From assembly GCA_011037195.1 (NCBI GenBank), contig JAAEAF010003162.1, forward strand, positions 61,503-125,502: a DNA stretch of 64,000 bases. Direction: 5' to 3'. The notes below the pieces were generated by a model. It had not been told where the DNA came from. It did not search any database and saw only the letters and a list, made by a program, of their open reading frames with translations. Below are positions 55,840-64,000 of this stretch, piece by piece. How positions within the stretch are numbered: position 1 is the first letter of the stretch; each line of letters begins with the position of its first letter. The DNA is from Triatoma infestans (Eukaryota; Arthropoda; Insecta; Hemiptera; Reduviidae). Position numbers and translations under genes: made by a program.

Positions 55840-57800
55840 TTTATGTGTGTATAGCTAGTATACGAAATTTAAAGAAAAATCATTGCAACTATTTGAGAAA
55901 TCTGCGTAAAACTGGAAAAAAAAAAAAAAAAAAAAAAATCAGCTGTGAAACGTTGACACGACTTCACTTACTTTACTTAATACAAATTAATTAAAAAAAA
56001 AAGTTTTTTTTTTTAATAAACTGCAATTAACTGTTTTTATAAACTTTAGTTGGGCTGGCCATAAAATAAAGGTGATAGATGTTAGACAATATATTTATAC
56101 CTGAGTACCCATTTAAAAAACAATTTTTATTGGAAAAATGCTTCAAATGCCGGAAATGTTTCTATTTGTGTAGCATGCAAGCATTCCGAGTGTAATGAAA
56201 TTTCCTAACTGCTTTCTAGAAAATTCCAAAAAATAAAACTCAGAAAGTTATTCTGTACGATCGCACTTCTGGTTAATAGATTTTCTTCAAATTTGGAATT
56301 CTAGCAAGGCTATTAATGTAGGCGTAAAAACCAGATATTTTATACTGAAGTAGGTAGTACTTTAGTGGTAAGCATAACGTTATTGTTCCCCCAAAACCTC
56401 TATAAACAAACACTTTCCCGGAAGTAGATAGTAATTTAGAGGTAAGCACAACGTTACTGATCTCCCAAAACCTCTATAAACAAACACTTTCCCGGAAGTG
56501 TGTAGTACTTTAGTGGTAAGCATAACGTTACTGTTCCCATAAAACCTCTATAAAAAACACTTTCCCGGAAGTAGGTAGTACTTTAGTGGTAAGCATAACG
56601 TTACTTTTCCCCCAAAACCTCTATAAACAAACACTTTCCCGGAAGTGTGTAGTACTTTAGTGGTAAGCATAACGTTACTGTTCCCCCCAAAACCTGTTAT
56701 AAACAAAAAACACTTTCCCGGAAGTGTGTAGTACTTTAGTGGTTAAGCATAACGTTACTGTTCCCATAAAACCTCTATAAAAAACACTTTCCCGGAAGTA
56801 AGTAGTACTTCAGTGGTAAGCATAACGTTACTGTTCCCCCAAAACCTCTATAAACAAACACTTTCCCGGAAGTGTGCAGTACTTTAGTGGTAAGCATAAC
56901 GTTATTGTTCCCCCAAAACCTCTATAAACAAACACTTTCCCGGAAGTAGATTGTAATTTAGAGGTAAGCACAACGTTACTGATCTCCCAAAACCTCTATA
57001 AACAAACACTTTCCCGGAAGGAGGTAGTACTTTAGTGGTAAGCATAACGTTATTGTTCCCATAAAACCTCTATAAAAAACACTTTCCCGGAAGTAGGTAG
57101 TACTTTAGTGGTAAGCATAACGTTACTGTTCCCCCAAAACCTCTATAAACAAACACTTTCCCGGAAGTGTGCAGTACTTTAGTGGTAAGCATAACGTTAT
57201 TGTTCCCCCAAAACCTCTATAAACAAACACTTTCCCGGAAGGTGTAGTACTTTAGTGGTAAGCATAACGTTACTGTTCCCATAAAACCTCTATAAAAAAC
57301 ACTTTCCCGGAAGTAGGTAGTACTTTAGTGGTAAGCATAACGTTACTTTCCCCAAAACCTCTATAAACAAACACTTTCCCGGAAGTGTGTAGTACTTTAG
57401 TGGTAAGCATAACGTTACTGTTCCCCCAAAACCTTTATAAACAAACATTTTCCCGAGGAAAATGTTACAAATAAAAGTGATTGGTATTTATGTGTTGATC
57501 GTATACAAAGTAATCTTTGGAGCCGTTTTTTAAGAAAATCACGAAAAACTGAAGAAAAAAAAAACATTCAGTAAAGTGGCACTTGTGGTTAATATATTTT
57601 GCCCGAAATCTTTGTGTCCGATGCCTAAACAGAATACCAACTTTTAGCTTCCTCTGACTCTTGGTTTTTGAGATATTCTGTCAAAACACACACACAGGCC
57701 ATTCGCTAAAAACGCATTTTTAATCCATGTTCAGTGGACCTCAAAAGATGTATTTCTGTTGAATACTCAATTTTAAAAATTCTTCTACTTACTAAAAGTA
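55840..57800 (-). mobile_element. L-family sequence, reverse orientation, with an expanded array
   Basis: Reverse blocks before ('acttctggttaatagatttt') and after ('gcccgaaatctttgtgtccg', 'ccatgttcagtggacctcaa') the array at 56351-57455. The end near 57780 is degraded. Confidence 0.55.
56351..57455. repeat. Tandem array, 15 units of about 75 bp
   Basis: Unit: 'gtagtactttagtggtaagc', 'ataacgttactgttccccca', 'aaacctctataaacaaacac' and 'tttcccggaagtgt'. Three variants can be told apart (CCCCAAAACC..AAACAAACAC; CCATAAAACC..AAAAAACAC; AATTTAGAGG..GATCTCCC). Units 1-4 match units 8-11 in variant order, so there is a seven-unit higher-order period (~530 bp). The unit is part of the L monomer, so the array arose in place. 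Confidence 0.9.
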
Positions 57801-58740
57801 TGAGAGTAAAAATCTTTATTTAGAAATATATATTTAATAATGTAGTTTTCTGCTATCATGATTAACTAACTATAATAGCACTAGATGAGTTAGTAGAAGA
57901 GGTTAAACAACCTTTTACAGTATTGTCTGAAGAGATTTGGCCTAAGAATACTAAGTAATCCCTTTTTGTGATGAACTGGGGCTCTTGTTAAAATCATTCA
58001 CGTGAATCAGCGCTGTATACTATAAGATCTTACAAAGAAACGGATGGTAGGGGGAAAAAAAAATATTTTAATGGCAGCACTATCATATATGTGTTTGTGG
58101 TGGTTGGGCATCGGCCCGTAATTAAGAGGTCGTCCTATTGAAAGTCTGCATATAGGAGTGTTGTTCCCACAGCCTGTGATGATGTGCAGCTACCTGGAAT
58201 ATAGTGTTCGGATTATGGCATTGATACCGTGGCCCGGCTATAATATTCGCCTCTTACCTATCGAGATAGTTTTTACAAGGATTGCTCTTCTTCAAAAACT
58301 TTGTATATACCAAGGGGTGAGGGCGTGGGTGAGATAGTCAATGTAAAGAGCGTATTATATATAAGAATCTAATGTAAAACATCTGCCACCAGAGCAGAAG
58401 CGATCAGTTTCATTTGCCTTGTACCTATGAGAATATTGTTTGTCTGAAGAGGCAGTTTTAAAGAATTTATATAAACACTCCGTTTTAGGATGAAAACATT
58501 ATTTGTGGTATCATAATATGATTTGAATTTCATTCTAAATTGTTTATGGCAGTGTTTTCCAAACTGGGAAGCACGGAATTATTGCAAGGGTGCGCAAAAA
58601 TTAAACCCATTATTATTAATATTATTATTCGCCTGCGGGGAGAGATCAAACCCCACGTTATACAAAGCCCCACTGGGCCCCTATAGGTCTAGAACAAAAA
58701 TCCAGACCCTGGTCTAAGATTTACCGCAGTCCTAAAATTG
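57800..58740. other. Unassigned region
   Basis: Mixed composition at 58090-58260. 'cagtgttttccaaactggga' near 58550 resembles a hAT outer end, without a partner. No gene recognised. Confidence 0.35.
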
Positions 58741-58744
58741 TACA

Positions 58745-59415
58745 ATAACCTTTAAGAGAAATAGCCTAAGCTCTTCCACAGAGAAATGTTTCAAATAAAA
58801 GTTGTACGTAGCTCTTTTGTAGGTGTAGTTAATATATAAAGTTTACAGAAAATTGTTGAGCAGTTTTCAAGAAAATCACAACAAATTTTTCGGACTAAGG
58901 GGACCTCAAAACGGGCATTTCCGGAAAATTTGGCACGATGACTGCTCGCTCCAATTTGGACATACTGACTAGAACTATACGGCACTGCTAAGCGTTCCAA
59001 ACTCGATAGAATTCAAACCCTTCAGTAAAAAATCCACCATCGCATTGTCGACGCCCCTTTTTATGTCTCCAACCGCACCATTCACAACGACCTCAAGATC
59101 CCGTTTGTCAACGACCTGGCAAAATCCTGATATAACAAATTCCAAAGTCACCTATCCTTCCATCCAAATCCCCTCGTCCAAGCCTCTATTCAAACTCACT
59201 CCCAGGTAATCCCCAAAGACGGCTGAAGTGTCGTTGGCCCTGCAAACTCCTGGATACCTAATATCATTATCACTGGATAACTGCCATTCATGACATTGCA
59301 TGATACAGTATTTCTTATATCATATTTACTTGTTGCATTCATATATACCATGCAGTTGTAAATATTCAATAAATAAATATTTAAAAAAAAATTACTAATA
59401 GTAAGAGAAAGTAAA
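58745..59415 (-). repeat. L-family copy, reverse orientation, with a jockey insertion
   Basis: 'aatgtttcaaataaaagttg', 'ggactaaggggacctcaaaa' and 'aaatttggcacgatgac' to 58935; the end TTACTAATAGTAAGAGAAAG resumes at 59391. Confidence 0.5.
58945..59390 (+). pseudogene. Jockey-type 3' end with poly-A
   Basis: VSNRTIHNDLKIPFVNDLAK, then FQSHLSFHPNPLVQ: the last part of jockey polyproteins (VxNxxIHxDLxIP...HPNPLV), followed by an untranslated tail with AATAAATAAATA and A(9). 5' truncated and with stops. Confidence 0.75.
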
Positions 59416-60480
59416 AAATAAAAAAAGAAAAATTTGGGACACATCATACCATAAATAACTATGGCTTTAGGGCATAAAATTGTATATAGTATTAAATATA
59501 TTAAGGGTGACAGACACTCTGGGTGACATTCAGTTAGAAATTAATTTATAATTAAATTCTCTTACAAAATGAAAATCGATTTTTTTGAGCATATTTAATA
59601 AGTTGGGGACTATTAAGGAGTGTTCACCAAGTCCACTCAAATCAAAACACTTTGCCCTAAATATCGGCAGAAAGTCGTCTAAATGTTTCACAGATTACCC
59701 CCCAATCCATAATTTCCAATCAGGATTGATTTTTAAACATTTCTGAGGTATTTGTCAAAGGACAATTAAACAATAGAGCTACTGTTACTTGCAGAAAAGT
59801 AACTTTTGATTAAATAAAAACAAAAAATATATATATATATATTTATTTATATTTATATAAAACTATGTTCCACAATGTAGAAAATGTAAAGATTTCCAAA
59901 AAGAGTTGCACAAATCTTTTTTTTTTATTTCTACAAAACTCATACGAAGAGGTCAAGATGTGTAATGAGGTGAAATGAAGAAGGAGAGCTTGTTAAAAGA
60001 AATGGTTAGGGGGTTGTTTGAAAGTATCTTCAAAGGAAAAACTGTTCAACTGGCCAGAGTTTGATAGGAGAGGTTGACACGATGTGTATGCTGACTAGGG
60101 TCAGCAATATCTCACAGTGGAGTCTATGTCTGATTCACTTGTTCAAAGGAATCACTGGAGCGCATATCTCAGTCGACACTTCGTTCACCTAAAACACATA
60201 CCATACACACACACACACATACATACATACATACAAACAGATACATATGTTTGAAATTGATGTCTTTTTGATTCATTCTCTAAAGGTAAAGGATATTTTA
60301 CCCCTTAACTACTCTACCGGAATTTATAGATACAAGGTTATTCGATAGTCGTTTGCTAGCTGTAAAGCCATTCTGTCCTTTCTCTATATTTTGGTACAAA
60401 TTATTTGATGGTTCCATATATACCATACCATAGCTTCCAATCATATTCTAAATTTTCGGATAAAATATTAATACGCGAGC
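59415..60480. other. Unassigned spacer
   Basis: AT-rich; (TA)n at 59828-59842, (CA)n/(CATA)n at 60200-60230. No coding domain. Confidence 0.35.
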
Positions 60481-60484
60481 GAAA

Positions 60485-60930
60485 AGTCATTATTGAGAAA
60501 AATGTACAGTTTTGAACGCAGAACTTCAGCTGGGCCCATTGTGCACCCCGTACAAGCGCCTCACATCAGCCCTGTATCATTAAAAAACGCCAGGGCTGAG
60601 GTGAGTGAAATTTCTAATCCCGCCTTTGGCACCAAATTATGGGCGCCAGATTTCAGGAATCGTCTGCGAACATAGTATACGCACTCCCCAAGAAGGTAAA
60701 ACAGTGTCTTGCCCTTTTGTCCGCATTTCCTGCAAAGTGGGTCTCCGCTGAGAGACCCATATTATACAAATGTTTCCTTACAAATGTTTCCTTAAAAGAC
60801 AATGCCCTGTAACTAGGGCAGTAATTCTCCTTAGCTCCACTTTTGCTCTGCCGAGGATATAGTTTGTACGAGTCTTTGAAGGGCCCTCCAGGAAAATCTT
60901 AGAGTTCCTCAGCCCCGCAGCGACTTTACT
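60485..60930 (-). pseudogene. I/R1-type non-LTR 3' relic
   Basis: Minus strand: RAKVELRRITALVTGHCLLR KHL, MGLSAETHCRKCGQKGKTLF YLLGECVYYVRRRFL: the post-RNase H zinc tail (LTGH...C-x2-C...C), ending near a GVHNGPS-like motif. Two frame changes. Confidence 0.7.
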
Positions 60931-60934
60931 ACTT

Positions 60935-61090
60935 AGTAGTTCATTCAGTTTTCCGTGATTTTCATCAAAAACGGCTAGATCGATTTTTTGGGGGGGTTCA
61001 GTATGCTTTTACCACCTGTACATAAGATTAATACACAAAAGCATTGATAATATTCCAAAGTTGAAGAAATTCTAATCATATTATCATAAA
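60935..61090 (+). repeat. L-family monomer fragment
   Basis: 'gcgactttactacttagtag', 'aaaaacggctagatcgattt' and 'cagtatgcttttaccacctg'. Confidence 0.4.
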
Positions 61091-61184
61091 TATCATATCC
61101 ATAAATCCTTTAATTACTGTTTTCAGCCGTATTACACTATATATATCTCTCTATCTCTTACTATCGCAAAGGAAAATATTGTTT

Positions 61185-61252
61185 CTGGTATTGTGTACGT
61201 CGTAGCATGGCATGATCATTTTGTTCCTGACCGGTTTCGGATTTTCATATGA
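61185..61252. mobile_element. H2 arm fragment (copy c)
   Basis: 'cgtcgtagcatggcatgatc' and 'ctgaccggtttcggattttc', broken inside the ribozyme hairpin where copy d begins. Confidence 0.6.
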
Positions 61253-61706
61253 AAATGTGGGTGGGTCCGCAATGCTGGATAACATCTGGTATTTCATACA
61301 TCGTAGCATGCATATTGATTTTGTTTCTGACCGGTTTCAGATTTTCATCCATTGTCAGAGTAAATTCACGAAGTACGTGTAGAGAGTTCACTTCAACGTA
61401 ATGTTTCTGTTACATTACACTTTGTTTGGTTGTATATATGTGGGGAGGTTATAAGGTTATATTCATAACATTCATGAACATAAGCTTATAACCTTCCCAC
61501 ATATATACAATAAACAAGTGTGAGTGTAACAGAAACATTACGTTAAAGTAAACTCTCTACACGATCTTGGTGAATTTGCTCTGACAATGGATGAAAATCT
61601 GAAACCGGTCAGAAACAAAATCAATATGCATGCTACGATGGATGAAATACCAGATGTTATCCAGCGCAATGCTGGATCCGCAATGGACCCACCCACATTT
61701 TCATAC
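61253..61706. mobile_element. H2 palindromic element, full palindrome (copy d)
   Basis: Outer ends ATGAAAATGTGGGTGGGTCC and its complement. Arms contain 'catcgtagcatgcatattga', 'agagttcacttcaacgtaat' and 'ggaggttataaggttatatt'; almost the whole 454 bp folds on itself. Both hammerhead-like motifs (minus at 61329-61358; plus at 61581-61610) have CTGACAA in place of CTGACGA and are presumably inactive. Confidence 0.75.
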
Positions 61707-61739
61707 TAAAACACAATTTTGAAATTCTTTTCTCATCCA

Positions 61740-61890
61740 AATGCTTGTATTAATATCTTATAAATAATAGAAAAATATATTACTTTGAAGTGGTAGTTTA
61801 TAGGGAAGCTTTAACATTACTGTTCCCCCTAGAAATCCCTAAAAAACAAAAACAAAAATCAATTTTCTCGGGAAAATGTTAGCAGTAAAA
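61740..61890 (-). repeat. L-family fragment, reverse orientation
   Basis: 'gtagtttatagggaagcttt' and 'aatcaattttctcgggaaaa'; cut by the H1 copy that follows. Confidence 0.45.
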
Positions 61891-61892
61891 GT

Positions 61893-62070
61893 TGCAGGGG
61901 AATCATTAGAGATATTTTCCGTGATAGCCTGCTTCTTCTAGTGGTCGTCGACCGGTTTCGCACGTTCGCACATTATCAGGATTTTTTTTTTATCAAAACA
62001 GTGTGGATAACATAGACTTTTACAGAGCAAATTCAGTTAAATACACCACTCAGCTCTGCGGAATCAACGA
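61893..62070 (-). mobile_element. H1 element, right arm deleted (copy H)
   Basis: 'tagagatattttccgtgata', 'gcctgcttcttctagtggtc', GACCGGTTTCGCAC, and the asymmetric end CTCAGCTCTGCGGAATCAAC. Minus-strand boxes read CTGATAA and GAAA, so the core is damaged. Confidence 0.65.
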
Positions 62071-62079
62071 CATCAATCT

Positions 62080-63710
62080 TAGTTAAAAACAACAATTCTT
62101 TGGAGTATTGGGATTAAGAATAAAAAGCATTGTTACGTTCAATATTAGTAAACATAGAACGTTCAATAGGTTTTAAAACTTTTGTTGAATAAAACCGACA
62201 TTTTTATATACTTGTCAGTGGCAGACAATAAAACCCCTACCCCTACCCCCATTCTCCTAGCACTTCAACAAGCCTTTTGTTCTATTACACACCAATTTGT
62301 AGACGCAAGGAATTTTTTTTCTTATGTGCAACAATAGATTTCTGGCATAACAGATTCCATCTGTGTCCTAGGTTATCTAATACTCACAGTAATTATAATG
62401 CAACTAGCAGAGTTGGTCCATTAACTGTATAATAAACATCATTTTTCAAATAACTTGTGTTGAATGAATGAATCTAGTGTTAAAGTTACCCAACCAGCGG
62501 TTAAATATAAAGACAACATTTTCAAATGAAACAATATCATTACCAACTTCATCTCTTTATATATATTTATTTAATTTATTACAAAATTATTACTACATTA
62601 AAAAAATTATGACATGATTTAAATTTTTAACTTAACGTGTAGGAAATCATGTAGGAGTGAACATTTATACATTTGCTTTATAACTGCAGAAATATAATGA
62701 ATGAAAAAGTATTTGCTAGCGTGTTATAAAGCTAAGCGGTAACTGTTGTATCTTTTTACAAGAGCGACTCTCTTCCTGATTTCCTCTGGGGATTGCGTGT
62801 TTTATCGGCTCGTGCCGCCTCCGAACATAACCCATACACATCTACTACTGTACAGTAATTCTAGTAACTATATACCCCTTTTATATACTACTTGACCATC
62901 GATTAATTGGGTAAAAAGGGGCGTAGCCCATCTTAACTTAATGCTCATCCTTTACAGTAATATACATGTATGTATATATATAAATTATAGACACTAACAC
63001 TCACAGAATACACTGATTACTTGGCCTGCATTAACTAAATAATAAAATTTATATCTAATTGATTACCCCAAATTTCACCCAAAAAAAATTTGCCTCGTTT
63101 GAATTTTTTTATCAAACGATTATTACTGGTGACGAATCAGAAGGTTTATAGTGAAAAGTCTAAAATCGAGGAAATGCTAGAAGAGAAGGTTGCTTCAGTT
63201 AATAGAAAAGAATTTTTCAATTACTGTTTTCTTTCTGATTACCGGAAGTGTTTGGAAACAAGAGAGCATGAGACCACCTTCTCAGACTTATTTGAAAGGA
63301 GGATGTAAAATATATGTCTTCCGGCTAAAATTATTTTCGAACCCATCTCATAGTAACAGAGCTTGTGGAATCCCCTATTCTGTACCCTTTCTGCCACAAG
63401 GAGGATATTTCAAGATTCCACTTGGAATCCATAGCTAAGCCAGCAAAGATGTTTTTACGCACTTTCTATTACGACCTATAATCATTTCAAATTTTCGAAA
63501 ATCAAGAAGAAAAAGCAACTAAATAAATTCACACTTCTATCACACCCTAATAAAAAATGATAAATCTGTTTAGAATTACGTCCAAGATCACAGTTACCCT
63601 ACAAAAAACTCTTTAAGCTCAAATTTCTCAGAAAGATATTTCAAACAAAAGTATTAGTTGTAGATCAAGATATTCAAGTTTAATGAAATTTTTGGAGTCC
63701 GAAAGAGAAA
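62080..63710. other. Unassigned region
   Basis: AT-rich with short frames (63090-63308, 63190-63438) that carry no recognised domain. L-like text begins only near 63560. Confidence 0.35.
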
Positions 63711-63717
63711 TTTAAAA

Positions 63718-64000
63718 AAAAAAAATTCTGGTGTGAAACACTCACACGACTTTCTCTCACTCCAGTTTTCAAAATTGTAATTGACAAATTTTATAGTTGG
63801 TATACCAAATTTAATGAATCTATTCGTCGAAGTTTTTATGGAGAAAATCGCGAAAGTTGAAAAAAAAAATTGTAAAGTAAAAACGCTCTTCCGGTTTACT
63901 AATTTCTTGAAACTCGGAGTTTTAGCAATCCATATATTTCTAATTAATTGTATTTTTATGGTAGAATTGTATAATCAACTGTGATAGCACTTTAGTGGAA
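63718..64000 (-). mobile_element. L-family element, reverse orientation, running off the window
   Basis: A run, TCTGGTGTGAAACACTCACA, GACTTTCTCTCACTCCAG, then 'aacgctcttccggtttacta' and 'actgtgatagcactttagtg' at the window edge. Confidence 0.65.

Noticed and set aside
56351..57455. CRISPR-like array
   Set aside because: Units are contiguous with no unique spacers, in a eukaryotic repeat context; it is a tandem expansion of the L monomer.
58548..58570. Solo hAT end CAGTGTTTTCCAAACTGGG
   Set aside because: No partner end or 8-bp duplication found; mentioned only within the spacer entry.
63090..63438. Overlapping plus frames as a small gene or a mariner relic
   Set aside because: Looked for mariner ITGDESW and C-terminal motifs; the match breaks down after a few residues.

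Overview
This is a repeat-dominated, AT-rich stretch of an animal nuclear genome, most likely an insect. The main reasons are the SETMAR-type (cecropia) mariner, the DD41D Tc1/mariner elements, the tRNA-headed SINEs and the jockey, RTE and I/R1-type non-LTR relics. I cannot place it to genus. I found no intact host protein-coding gene, and no rRNA or true tRNA gene. Nearly everything recognisable is a transposable element or a relic of one, often nested. An assembly gap of Ns lies at 28513-29224.

The background is one dispersed family, called L here. It has a 5' end with the hairpin CTCTTAC-loop-GTAAGAG, a (GT)n stretch, one to three internal ~400-bp monomers, and a 3' end GTAAGAGAAAGTTGTGTGAG followed by a small hairpin and CAGA-T(n). 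The layout resembles Helentron-type non-autonomous elements. Copies or fragments cover perhaps a third of the window on both strands and served as the landing pad for most other elements. In one copy (56351-57455) a piece of the monomer has expanded into a ~75-bp tandem array with a seven-unit higher-order pattern.

Other layers are: tRNA-derived SINEs (family A, nine copies; family B, one copy inside a reverse-transcriptase domain); a cecropia-type mariner with a single nonsense codon (38482-39766) and an older mariner relic (34.2-34.8 kb); two copies of a rearranged DD41D element made of ~520-bp inverted arms (11042-12509 and 17982-19463); a ~1-kb hAT-like element (36184-37198); a TA-flanked element with GGGG-rich ends (43852-45598) carrying a duplicated block; and a 3.3-kb 5'-truncated I/R1-type non-LTR element (48847-52140).

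The most interesting content is a set of small palindromic elements, families H1, H2 and probably H3. Their arms each carry a hammerhead-ribozyme-like core (CTGANGA, stem II hairpin, GAAA, ACCGGT, GTC cleavage triplet), so one motif lies on each strand. They are flanked by target-site duplications of variable length (8-14 bp), which fits retrotransposition of Penelope-type or retrozyme-type elements better than a cut-and-paste MITE. Copies at 36655-36899 and 53295-54016 keep intact cores in both arms.

Limits: element boundaries without a stated target-site duplication are good to about 10-30 bp, family names are by eye, and long AT-rich spacers are reported as unassigned.
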